From a virus: DNA of 38,241 bases. Made by a program: the position numbers and the translations under genes. Every line of letters begins with the position of its first letter. Position 1 is the stretch's first letter. The stretch covers positions 1 through 38,241 of IMG/VR virus record IMGVR_UViG_3300042691_022738. One strand, written 5' to 3'. Under the pieces are notes generated by a model, which did not search any database, was not told the DNA's origin, and saw only the letters and a program-made list of their open reading frames with translations. Positions 23,708-31,629 of this stretch are shown here, piece after piece.

Positions 23708-25273
23708 ATGTCAAAGAGTTTAGAAGGTGTACTGGTAAAAGCCCCGCATAGGCGGCATCCTTATACCGAACAACAAATAGATGAATTTGTGGCTTGCGCT
23801 GATCCTGTAATGGGTCCGCAATACTTCATGAGTCATTTCTTCTACATCCAACATCCCTTGCATGGCAAGATGTTGTACCAGCCCTATGAATTCCAAGATC
23901 GACTGATAGAAACATATCACAATTATAGATTCTCTATCTCCATGATGCCTAGGCAAACGGGTAAATCGACTTCGGCCGCAGGCTATCTTTTGTGGTATGC
24001 TATGTTTGTGCCAGACTCCACAATCCTTGTGGCCGCACACAAGTATTTGGGTGCGCAGGAGATCATGCAACGTGTACGCTATGCCTATGAAGCCTGCCCA
24101 GATCACATCCGAGCTGGTGTGACAAGTTATAACAAAGGAAGCATAGAGTTTGACAACGGCAGTCGAATAGTAGCACAAACCACTACAGAAAACACAGGTC
24201 GTGGTATGTCAATTACACTCCTATACTGTGACGAGTTTGCATTCGTGCGACCCACCATAGCCAAAGAGTTCTGGACTTCCATTACCCCCACACTGTCAAC
24301 AGGTGGTAAAGCAATCATAACATCAACACCCAACTCAGACGAAGATCAGTTTGCGTTGATCTGGAAGATGGCCAACAAGCTGGAAGATGAATACGGCAAT
24401 CCCACAGAAATGGGACAGAACGGATTCCGTACTTTCCGTGCATTCTGGAGAGAGCATCCTGACAGAGACGATGCTTGGGCGTCACAACAACGTGCCATAC
24501 TGGGCGAAGAACGTTTCCGCAGAGAAATGGACTGTGAATTCATCATTGACGATGAAACCTTGATTGCTCCTACCAAACTGATTGATCTAACATCGCAGGA
24601 TCCTTTGTACAAAACAGGACAGGTGCGTTGGTTCAAACGGCCACAACCGGGTAACATATATGCAGTGGCTCTTGACCCTAGTCTAGGCACAGGAGGAGAT
24701 CCTGCGGCCATACAGGTGTATGAAGCCAACACCACTGAGCAAGTAGCAGAATGGCGGCACAATAGAACTGATATTCCAAGCCAAGTACGCATTCTTGCCG
24801 ACGTTTGCCGACACATCAACGAGTCTGTAAAAGATTCAAAAAGCATCTACTTCACTGTAGAAAACAATACCATTGGAGAAGCCGCACTGATATCCATAGC
24901 AGAATACGGGGAAGAAAACATACAAGGCTACTTCCTCAGCGAGCCCAACGGCGGTAGTGGCCGCAGATATCGCAAAGGATTCAACACCACAAATAGGCCC
25001 AAACTAGCGGCCTGCGCCAAACTGAAAAACTTGATAGAAACAGGTCGTATGAAAATACATTCTGCCAGTTTAATAACCGAACTCAAGAGCTTTATTGCAC
25101 ACGGTGCAGGATATGCCGCAAAAGTGGGCGAAACAGACGATCTTGTCATGGCCACAATCCTAGCAGTGCGCATGATGCAACTGCTACAGAGCTATCATGC
25201 AGAGTTAGACACACAACTGCGCGATCACAGCGATAACATGATAGAACCCATGCCCTTTGTTGCTGTATTCTAA
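23708..25273 (+). CDS. 17: Terminase large subunit, gp17-like
   Basis: 521 aa from the ATG at 23708 (MSKSLEG...), preferred over the 23684 frame extension; the upstream ribosome site is weak. ATPase motor: MMPRQTGKSTSAAGY (Walker A, 79-93), LLYCDEFAFV (Walker B, 171-180, D175-E176) and ITSTPN coupling motif (204-209). RNase H-like nuclease: AVALDPSLGTGGDPAA (319-334, D323), VENNTIGEA, and ETDDLVMAT near the C-terminus. It packages DNA into the prohead with gp16. T4 gp17 is 610 aa. It lies far from gp16, separated by the cargo cluster and nuclease. Confidence 0.92.
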   Translation: MSKSLEGVLVKAPHRRHPYTEQQIDEFVACADPVMGPQYFMSHFFYIQHPLHGKMLYQPYEFQDRLIETYHNYRFSISMMPRQTGKSTSAAGYLLWYAMFVPDSTILVAAHKYLGAQEIMQRVRYAYEACPDHIRAGVTSYNKGSIEFDNGSRIVAQTTTENTGRGMSITLLYCDEFAFVRPTIAKEFWTSITPTLSTGGKAIITSTPNSDEDQFALIWKMANKLEDEYGNPTEMGQNGFRTFRAFWREHPDRDDAWASQQRAILGEERFRREMDCEFIIDDETLIAPTKLIDLTSQDPLYKTGQVRWFKRPQPGNIYAVALDPSLGTGGDPAAIQVYEANTTEQVAEWRHNRTDIPSQVRILADVCRHINESVKDSKSIYFTVENNTIGEAALISIAEYGEENIQGYFLSEPNGGSGRRYRKGFNTTNRPKLAACAKLKNLIETGRMKIHSASLITELKSFIAHGAGYAAKVGETDDLVMATILAVRMMQLLQSYHAELDTQLRDHSDNMIEPMPFVAVF

Positions 25274-25279
25274 TAAATA
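25274..25279 (+). promoter_or_regulatory. Late promoter of the gene after gp17
   Basis: ATAAATA-CTAAACT-ATG: core 25274-25279 overlapping the end of gp17's TAA region, seven bases, then the start at 25287. The 16-nt block is nearly identical to that of gp14 (one base differs in the spacer). Predicted +1 is 2 nt before ATG. Confidence 0.65.
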
Positions 25280-25286
25280 CTAAACT

Positions 25287-26693
25287 ATGAGTCAATCCAA
25301 CACAGCCTCCCAACAACTTTACGATTTGCTAGTCAGCAGAGATTTTGATCCAGAAGCCTTGGATGCTACAGGCAAACCTGCAGACGATCCTGCTGATGCT
25401 GAAATCATCAGCTTTGACTACAAAACCGATGAGAAAAACTACGGTGCTGTGGTATTGGTGCTGGACGGTGACAACAACTTAGATATCTACTTTGGCGACA
25501 ACATGGGTCGCGCCATGGAAGGCGATGACCGCAGTGAGTGGTACGATTTCCTTTACCTTGTGCGTATGTTTGCCAAGCGTAACTTGCTGACATTCAGCCT
25601 TAAAAATCTATCCAGACTCAAATACAACATGAAGACCATGGCTGCTGTAAAAGAAAGTATCTTTGAAGGCTACTACGGATCTCGTAAAATCAGCTACAGC
25701 GACCAACCGCAGAAAACAAGACTGCGTATCAAACACAGCAAAGACCTTGAAGAAGGTGAAGCACGATATCGCAACATTGAAAGCATCTATGTTGAAAATG
25801 CACAAGGCGAAAGATTCAAAGTACCTAGTCGTAGTTTGATGCACGGTCGTATGATAGCACGACATGTGGCCGAAGGTGGCAATCCCTACGATGCCTTTGG
25901 CCAGCATATCAACGAAATGGTCGAAGAGATGCACACATTGGCAAACTTTGTGAGAGCATCCAAAAACAAGAACTACGATGGCGATGCCAATCACATGGTA
26001 GAGTCTGCCATACGTCATTACTCTGAACTCAAAGCCAAGGCCAAACGCATGATTGGACGCCGTGGCTATCATGAAGCACGTGAACAGTTTGATCCTGCAG
26101 AGATTACTCCAGTGAACGAAGCAGTAGAGACCATTAGAGAATTATTTGTACAACACACATTGGATCCTCGCATAGAACACGCATTGCCACTGTTGGCAAA
26201 ACTACAAGAAGCACCAATGAAAGAAGCTGATCAATTTGCATCTTGGGCAGACAACATCATGGAAGGCACCTGGGCATTACCAGAAACTCCAGAATCAGTT
26301 AAAAAATTACAAGACCTAATGAGCAAAGATCTCATTGTTGGTCCCGATGCTACCAATGCCACAGAACAATTATATGATCTAGTGGGTGATGATGTGTTGT
26401 TTGATATCCTGGAAGAGATTGCAGAAATCAATCCTGACGCCAATGTCTGGGATGACGCTCGTGTACAACGACGTTTTGACGAACTAGGTATCCCCATGGC
26501 AGATATCACTGATCAAGCAGACTTTGACAACAGCTATGACGCTGATAACACAGACACACAACAAGTAAAAGAAAGTTCATGCAACATGACTCGTGAAGGA
26601 ACAGAGTGTCCTGTGCATGGCATGAACGAGTGTGGCATGTACGAACACAAAACTGAGCTAGAAAGAATTAGATCACTCGCCGCAGTACAATGA
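25287..26693 (+). CDS. Probable prohead/virion protein downstream of gp17
   Basis: 468 aa, conserved hypothetical. Contains DYKTDEKNYGAVVLVLDGDNNLDIYFGDNMGRAMEGDDRSEWYDFLYLVRMFAKRNLLTF (about 45-104) and a long helical region. Several L/I-x-E|A/G sites fit gp21 protease: SIFE|G, NIME|G, KLQE|A. Near the C-terminus CNMTREGTECPVHGMNECG forms a possible zinc site of a type seen in other aquatic-phage head proteins. Expressed probably late from a near-leaderless mRNA with no Shine-Dalgarno. Overlaps the next gene by ATGA. A prohead core or internal head protein is the best guess. Confidence 0.7.
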   Translation: MSQSNTASQQLYDLLVSRDFDPEALDATGKPADDPADAEIISFDYKTDEKNYGAVVLVLDGDNNLDIYFGDNMGRAMEGDDRSEWYDFLYLVRMFAKRNLLTFSLKNLSRLKYNMKTMAAVKESIFEGYYGSRKISYSDQPQKTRLRIKHSKDLEEGEARYRNIESIYVENAQGERFKVPSRSLMHGRMIARHVAEGGNPYDAFGQHINEMVEEMHTLANFVRASKNKNYDGDANHMVESAIRHYSELKAKAKRMIGRRGYHEAREQFDPAEITPVNEAVETIRELFVQHTLDPRIEHALPLLAKLQEAPMKEADQFASWADNIMEGTWALPETPESVKKLQDLMSKDLIVGPDATNATEQLYDLVGDDVLFDILEEIAEINPDANVWDDARVQRRFDELGIPMADITDQADFDNSYDADNTDTQQVKESSCNMTREGTECPVHGMNECGMYEHKTELERIRSLAAVQ

Positions 26694-27265
26694 ACTGTTA
26701 TCGCGTAAATTCTCAGCTTTGGCTCACTGACAATTTTTTCTCTCCAGAACGTTTTGCGGAGATTAAAAATCTCTATCGCAACAATCGTGTGCCATTTACC
26801 ATGCAGTACGACAACAGATTGTTGACACCTTGGGACTCCACTCCTGAACTACAACAAATAGTACAACAACAAACCGATCAAATATCAAACATAGTAGGGC
26901 AACCGTTGTCACCGCAGGTGGCCTACGTCAGTATTGATCTAGCTGGCAGTTCAATCATGATGCACAGACTACATCCTGACATCTATGTACAGGTACAGAT
27001 AGTGTTGGGCGAGACTTCAAATGCCATGATGGATTTTGCTTTTTGTCACGAAACCGAAGTAAATCAAACTTCGCAAGTAGATTATCAACCCAATCGTCGA
27101 CTCACTAGGCATGATGTAGACATAGCACATTATCGTCCCAATGCCGCTTCAATCTATGTCAATCAACCTCGTGGATTTGTGGGCATGCTTGGAAGAGTTC
27201 CGGATAACACAGTTAGAGAAGTTCTGGTGCTCAGTTACACACGTTGTACTGAAACACAACACTAG
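26690..27265 (+). CDS. 2OG-Fe(II) oxygenase-like protein, possibly degenerate
   Basis: 191 aa. NSQLWLTDNFFSPERFAEIKNLYR at the start and MHRLHPDIYVQVQIVLGE (91-108) fit the prolyl-hydroxylase-like cupin fold with an HxD at H95/D97. The expected distal His is missing where GFVGMLGRV stands (162-170). The end TVREVLVLSYTR could supply the arginine. So it may be an inactive relative, or an unusual active one. It overlaps the upstream gene by ATGA and converges with another 2OG-like gene, overlapping by 35 bases. Confidence 0.6.
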   Translation: MNCYRVNSQLWLTDNFFSPERFAEIKNLYRNNRVPFTMQYDNRLLTPWDSTPELQQIVQQQTDQISNIVGQPLSPQVAYVSIDLAGSSIMMHRLHPDIYVQVQIVLGETSNAMMDFAFCHETEVNQTSQVDYQPNRRLTRHDVDIAHYRPNAASIYVNQPRGFVGMLGRVPDNTVREVLVLSYTRCTETQH

Positions 27266-27794
27266 TTCTAGTCCCTGATCCTTGTATTACCTGATGCAGT
27301 TTTGAATCCACATTGAGGTTGATATAGCCGTGATTTGGTTTTATTGCAATTTCATATGCAGGATCAACGTGCATGAATTCAACACCGTGGCAGGGTTGAT
27401 CTGATCCAGAATGCACATCCACATACACTTGATAGGTCACAACAATGTCTAGGGAATCTGAGTGTGGCTGACAACCAAAGTTAGGCAGATCCAGCCAGTA
27501 CTTCACAATCATAAGGTTGAGATCTTTTCCGGTGAGCTTGTTGAGTTCAGGAATAATGTCCAACCCAATCTGTTGTAAACGATTGTAATCCGTTCCGGGT
27601 TTCAACCATAATCTATGATGTGGCCTAGTGACTTCAAATTCGTTGCCTTCGTTGATCACAATGTCTTGTAACCATTTCAATGTGTCGGAAGAGAAGCACT
27701 GATCTATTTCCCAACAGTTTGGAGCCACTGATTTGACTAAACTGATTTCGTCATATATCTTGACTTGCTGTGCAGATGTGTTATACTGTGTCAT
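27231..27794 (-). CDS. 2OG-Fe(II) oxygenase-like protein
   Basis: 187 aa from the ATG at 27794 (MTQYNTS); the longer frame to 27833 starts upstream of the late core, so it is less likely. Metal and cosubstrate residues: QPHSDSLDIVVTYQVYVDV (H111, D113), LHQVIQGSGTRTSVVFQY (H167, R176), a full HxD...H...R set. Such enzymes hydroxylate proteins, nucleic acids or small molecules; the target is unknown. They are frequent in T4-like phages of aquatic bacteria. No Shine-Dalgarno; start codon 7 nt after TAAATA. Confidence 0.75.
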   Translation of the reverse strand: MTQYNTSAQQVKIYDEISLVKSVAPNCWEIDQCFSSDTLKWLQDIVINEGNEFEVTRPHHRLWLKPGTDYNRLQQIGLDIIPELNKLTGKDLNLMIVKYWLDLPNFGCQPHSDSLDIVVTYQVYVDVHSGSDQPCHGVEFMHVDPAYEIAIKPNHGYINLNVDSKLHQVIQGSGTRTSVVFQYNVCN

Positions 27795-27801
27795 ATGCTG
27801 A

Positions 27802-27807
27802 TATTTA
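27802..27807 (-). promoter_or_regulatory. Late promoter of the minus-strand 2OG-like gene
   Basis: Minus strand TTAAATA-TCAGCAT-ATG: core at 27807-27802, seven bases, then the start at 27794. Confidence 0.55.
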
Positions 27808-27849
27808 AGTGCGTAACTCAAAAGTCTAAACAAAAATTACCTTTTGACG

Positions 27850-27877
27850 TTGACATGCTAAATATCTATGCTACACT
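27850..27877 (+). promoter_or_regulatory. Overlapping sigma70-type and late promoters of gp32
   Basis: TTGACA (27850-27855, perfect -35), 16-nt spacer, and TGC-TACACT (27869-27877, extended -10). The late core CTAAATA (27858-27864) lies inside the spacer. gp32 could therefore be transcribed both early by host polymerase and late by the gp55-type system, with starts near 27884 and 27870. Confidence 0.7.
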
Positions 27878-27940
27878 CAGTTGGGTGTATGCAAGGCATA
27901 TATAGGCAATTTAAAATTTCTTGAAAGGACAATTTCTATT

Positions 27941-28930
27941 ATGGCATCATTATCTGAAATCCGCGCTAGACTGCAAGCCGCAGAGTCTAACAAAGGCGGT
28001 AATCAACAAGCAGGCGGCGACAACGCAATTTACCCCCATTGGAATATCGCAGAAGGCGCAAGTGCAACACTTCGTTTCCTTCCTGACGGTGATTCAAAGA
28101 ACACTTTCTTCTGGGTAGAACGTGCAATGATCAAACTTCCATTCAACGGCATCAAAGGCGAAATGGACTCTAAACAAGTTCAAGTTCAAGTTCCTTGCGT
28201 TGAGATGTGGGGCGAGGCTTGCCCAATCCTAGCAGAAGTACGCACATGGTTCAAAGACAAAGCTCTTGAAGACATGGGTCGTAAGTATTGGAAAAAGCGT
28301 AGCTACATCATGCAAGGCTTTGTTCGTGAGAACCCACTTGCTGATGACAAGAATCCTGAAAATCCAATTCGCCGATTCATCATTGGCCCTCAGATTTTCC
28401 AAACAATCAAATCAGCACTCATGGATCCAGAATTGGAAGAGTTGCCAACTGATTTGATGCGTGGTCTGGATTTCCGTATCACCAAGACATCAAAAGGTGG
28501 ATACGCAGACTACTCCACAAGTAAATGGGCTCGTAAGGAAAGTGCATTGACTGAAGCAGAACAAGCCGGAATTGAAGCTCATGGTTTGTTTACGCTCTCC
28601 GACTTCCTTCCTAAGAAACCATCAGAGGCTGAACTCAAAGTTATCAAAGAAATGTTTGAAGCTTCAGTGGATGGCAAACCTTACGATCCTGACCGTTGGG
28701 GTGCGTACTTCCGCCCTGCTGGTGTGTCGGCTCCGCAAGGTTCTTCCGCAGGCTCTGAAACTGTAGCAGAACAAGCCGCACCAGTGGCCAAGGCCGCGCC
28801 TGTTTCTTCTACCAGCTCGTTTGATGAAGAAGACGATGCACCGGCTGCCACAGCACCGGTTGAAGCCAAACCAACTCAGAAGGCTGAGGACATTTTGGCA
28901 ATGATTCGCGCTCGTCAGAACAAGCAGTAA
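27941..28930 (+). CDS. 32: Single-stranded DNA-binding protein, gp32-like
   Basis: 329 aa from the ATG at 27941, with AAAGGA 11 nt upstream, rather than the extension to 27881. N-terminal basic region (SEIRARLQAAESN), then YPHWNIAEGASATLRFLPDGD, KRSYIMQGFVRENPL and the FIIGPQIFQTIKSALMDPELEELPTD block typical of T4-type gp32. The zinc site of T4 gp32 (His plus three Cys) is not fully present: only C86 and C94 are seen. The acidic linker FDEEDDAPA is followed by AEDILAMIRARQ, the likely partner-binding tail. It coats ssDNA and works with UvsX and UvsY downstream. Confidence 0.85.
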   Translation: MASLSEIRARLQAAESNKGGNQQAGGDNAIYPHWNIAEGASATLRFLPDGDSKNTFFWVERAMIKLPFNGIKGEMDSKQVQVQVPCVEMWGEACPILAEVRTWFKDKALEDMGRKYWKKRSYIMQGFVRENPLADDKNPENPIRRFIIGPQIFQTIKSALMDPELEELPTDLMRGLDFRITKTSKGGYADYSTSKWARKESALTEAEQAGIEAHGLFTLSDFLPKKPSEAELKVIKEMFEASVDGKPYDPDRWGAYFRPAGVSAPQGSSAGSETVAEQAAPVAKAAPVSSTSSFDEEDDAPAATAPVEAKPTQKAEDILAMIRARQNKQ

Positions 28931-28937
28931 ACATCTG

Positions 28938-28943
28938 TAAATA
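28938..28943 (+). promoter_or_regulatory. Late promoter after gp32
   Basis: GTAAATA at 28937-28943. Predicted +1 is 28949, inside the 5' arm of the hairpin at 28943-28971. Confidence 0.55.
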
Positions 28944-28971
28944 ACGCCACAAGGTTAATTCTTGTGGCGTT
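28943..28971 (+). promoter_or_regulatory. 11-bp hairpin between gp32 and radical SAM gene
   Basis: AACGCCACAAG (28943-28953) pairs perfectly with CTTGTGGCGTT (28961-28971) around a GTTAATT loop. No clear T-run follows (TACTAATTTT), so termination would be inefficient at best. The 3' arm contains a TTG in frame with the radical SAM gene (28962), and the 5' arm and loop hold AAGG. Confidence 0.7.
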
Positions 28972-28982
28972 TACTAATTTTA

Positions 28983-30584
28983 ATGACCTTATTACATTCA
29001 AAAGATCTACTCAAACATGTAGAGTCAGCATACGCATACAAGGTAATTGGAGTAGTTGATCTTGATTGGTTAAGTAGTCAACCAAGATATGTGTTATACC
29101 AATTACTAAGACAATGGTACAAATCGGCCTACGACAACAATGAAAGAATTGTGTTGTTTAGTCGCGATAGAGTGTCATTTCAAATGCTGACACATATCCA
29201 GAAGTGTGCATCACTGATAGACATTTCTAATTTTTTTATTTTGATATGTAGCCCAGAATTTTCTAATGAAGATTTTGAATTAGTTAGAACACAACATTCT
29301 TGTGATGAATGTGTGTTTTCATCCTTGCACATAAACTTTCAAGATAATTTGACTTATGCACAACTCAATACTAATTTTGAACTACCAGATAGTTTTTGTT
29401 TTAGTCCTTGGGCACATTTGGAAATAGCCAGTAACGGTGAATTCAAACCTTGTTGCGTCTACAAAGAATCAATCACTACCAGCAATGGAATACCCTACAA
29501 CATCAATTCACACTCAGTGGCCGAAGTGTATAACAGTGATTACTCAAAACAACTTCGTCAACAATTTTTGTCAGGCAACAAACCTGTAGGATGCCAAAAT
29601 TGTTGGTATAAAGAACAACATGGTGGCAAATCCAATCGAATGTGGACAACTGATCATTTAGGTAGCCGCGCCCACTGTTTGCACGTGGAACAAGATCAAT
29701 TATCTAATCTAATCAGCTTGGACATCAAGATGGGAAACTTGTGTAATTTTAAATGTAGGATTTGTGGCCCAGACGGTAGCTCAAGAATCGCAGAAGAGCG
29801 TGCAAAGCATTTTGAATTTAAGACTGATTTAAAACTGCTCAATCAACAAGGACAATGGGTTGAAAACCAAAAAATTTGGAAAATGTTTGAAAATTTAGGC
29901 AGTCAATTGGTTAACGTTGATTTTTATGGTGGGGAACCTTTTTTGATTCGTCAACATGAAGTCTTTTTGGACTTTCTTATCAAACATAACTATGCCAAGA
30001 ACATCAGACTTCATTACAACTCCAATGGTTCAATTTATCCGACTCATTTGATTGATAAATGGCAATGGTTCCGTCAGGTAGACATCGCCTTTAGTATAGA
30101 TAACATAGGTACAAGATTTGAACTCGAGCGTGGAGGAAATTGGAAAAAAGTAGAAGAAAACTTAGACAATTTTCTTCGCTCAAAACTCCCTAACATGATT
30201 TTAAGTGTGTACCCTACAGTCAGCATACAAAATGTATATTATTTGGATCAACTAATTGCATGGTTTGAAACTAAAAATTTTAATGCATTGGTATGGAATC
30301 TACTTGAAGATCCAAAATATCTCAGCGTCATAAACATGAATCAAGACTTGACTAAATTGGTGTTAAAAAAATTACAAACAATCGATAATGATAAATTGGA
30401 AAAATACAATTTAAAATCAATAATTGAATTGTTGAAAAAGCAAAAACATTCATCAAACTCGATTGACCAACTGGCAGAATATATGTTAAAATTAGACAAT
30501 ATCAGAAATCAAAAATTTTATGAAACACACAGCGAAATAGCCGACATCATCTACAAAGGAAAAAATCATGGGCAAACCATTTGA
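28983..30584 (+). CDS. Radical SAM protein with N-terminal twitch-like cysteines
   Basis: 533 aa from the ATG at 28983; a TTG at 28962, with AAGG 8 nt upstream but inside the hairpin, is an alternative. The radical SAM motif C254-NFK-C258-RI-C261 (MGNLCNFKCRICGP) binds the SAM cluster, and VDFYGGEPFL lies downstream. Before it, FCFSPWAHLEIASNGEFKPCC (about 138-158) and GCQNCWYKE (203-211) give a second Cys set, as in twitch/SPASM radical SAM enzymes. No substrate peptide is visible nearby. The region is markedly AT-rich (30361-30420: 10 G/C in 60), unlike its neighbours, suggesting recent acquisition. It overlaps UvsX by 17 bases. Confidence 0.82.
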   Translation: MTLLHSKDLLKHVESAYAYKVIGVVDLDWLSSQPRYVLYQLLRQWYKSAYDNNERIVLFSRDRVSFQMLTHIQKCASLIDISNFFILICSPEFSNEDFELVRTQHSCDECVFSSLHINFQDNLTYAQLNTNFELPDSFCFSPWAHLEIASNGEFKPCCVYKESITTSNGIPYNINSHSVAEVYNSDYSKQLRQQFLSGNKPVGCQNCWYKEQHGGKSNRMWTTDHLGSRAHCLHVEQDQLSNLISLDIKMGNLCNFKCRICGPDGSSRIAEERAKHFEFKTDLKLLNQQGQWVENQKIWKMFENLGSQLVNVDFYGGEPFLIRQHEVFLDFLIKHNYAKNIRLHYNSNGSIYPTHLIDKWQWFRQVDIAFSIDNIGTRFELERGGNWKKVEENLDNFLRSKLPNMILSVYPTVSIQNVYYLDQLIAWFETKNFNALVWNLLEDPKYLSVINMNQDLTKLVLKKLQTIDNDKLEKYNLKSIIELLKKQKHSSNSIDQLAEYMLKLDNIRNQKFYETHSEIADIIYKGKNHGQTI

Positions 30585-31626
30585 CGTATCAAAATTCCGC
30601 AAGGAAATTACCAAGAGTATCGACGGTTTGTCGATTGGGTTCAACGATCCCACAGACTGGATCTCTACAGGCAACTATGCTTTAAATTATCTTATCTCAG
30701 GAGACTTTAACAAAGGTATTCCTTTGGGCAAGGTCACTGTGTTTGCTGGTGAATCGGGTGCAGGTAAGAGCTATATCTGTTCAGGCAACATCGCCAGGAA
30801 CGCACAACAACAAGGTATCTTTGTTGTGTTGATTGACAGTGAAAACGCCTTGGACGAAGATTGGCTCAAGGCCTTGGGTGTGGACACGTCAGAAAGCAAA
30901 CTGCTTAAATTAAGCATGGCCATGATTGACGATGTGGCCAAGACCATTTCAACATTTATGGCCGACTATAAAGCATTACCAGATGGTGAACGCCCCAAGG
31001 TCATGTTTATCATTGACAGCTTGGGCATGTTGTTGACACCCACAGACGTAAATCAGTTTGATGCAGGCGAAATGAAAGGCGACTTGGGTCGTAAACCCAA
31101 AGCACTCACAGCACTGGTTCGTAACTGTGTAAACATGTTTGGTAGTTACAATGTAGGCTTGGTATGTACAAATCATACCTATGCGTCACAGGACATGTTT
31201 GATCCTGATGACAAGATCTCCGGTGGACAAGGCTTTATCTATGCAAGCTCAATTGTTGTTGCTATGAAAAAGATGAAGCTCAAAGAAGATGAAGATGGCA
31301 ACAAGATTTCAGAAGTCATGGGTATCCGTGCTGGCTGTAAGGTAATGAAAACACGCTATGCCAAACCTTTTGAAGGCGTGCAGGTCAAGATTCCTTATGA
31401 AACAGGCATGAATCCCTACAGCGGTCTTGTAGACTTGGCCGAAAAGAAAGGCCTGTTAAAGAAAGATGGTAACCGACTGATGTTTGTTACTTCGGATGGT
31501 GAGATCATCAAACAGTTCCGCAAGGCCTGGGAGTCAAACGAAGAAGGTTGTTTGGACAAGGTCATGGCTGACTTTGCAAATCAGAAGGAAACAGTAAGTA
31601 CTGAAGATACAGCCACGGAGGAATAA
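30568..31626 (+). CDS. uvsX: UvsX recombinase (RecA-like)
   Basis: 352 aa, AAGGA before the ATG. Walker A GESGAGKS at 61-68, Walker B VMFIIDS at 145-151, and the region LVCTNHTYASQDMFDPDDKISGGQGFIYASSIVVAMKKMKL is that of T4 UvsX. It forms filaments on ssDNA and drives strand exchange with gp32 and UvsY. T4 UvsX is 391 aa. Acidic C-terminal tail (STEDTATEE). Confidence 0.95.
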   Translation: MGKPFDVSKFRKEITKSIDGLSIGFNDPTDWISTGNYALNYLISGDFNKGIPLGKVTVFAGESGAGKSYICSGNIARNAQQQGIFVVLIDSENALDEDWLKALGVDTSESKLLKLSMAMIDDVAKTISTFMADYKALPDGERPKVMFIIDSLGMLLTPTDVNQFDAGEMKGDLGRKPKALTALVRNCVNMFGSYNVGLVCTNHTYASQDMFDPDDKISGGQGFIYASSIVVAMKKMKLKEDEDGNKISEVMGIRAGCKVMKTRYAKPFEGVQVKIPYETGMNPYSGLVDLAEKKGLLKKDGNRLMFVTSDGEIIKQFRKAWESNEEGCLDKVMADFANQKETVSTEDTATEE

Positions 31627-31629
31627 CGG

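Noticed and set aside
24346-24846. 166-codon minus-strand frame
   Set aside because: Fully inside gp17, no domain or start signal.
25608-26072. 154-codon minus-strand frame
   Set aside because: Lies inside the conserved gene after gp17, no motif, no ribosome site.
28943-28980. Strong intrinsic terminator of gp32
   Set aside because: The stem is strong, but the following sequence is TACTAATTTT with no continuous T-run; listed as a hairpin instead.
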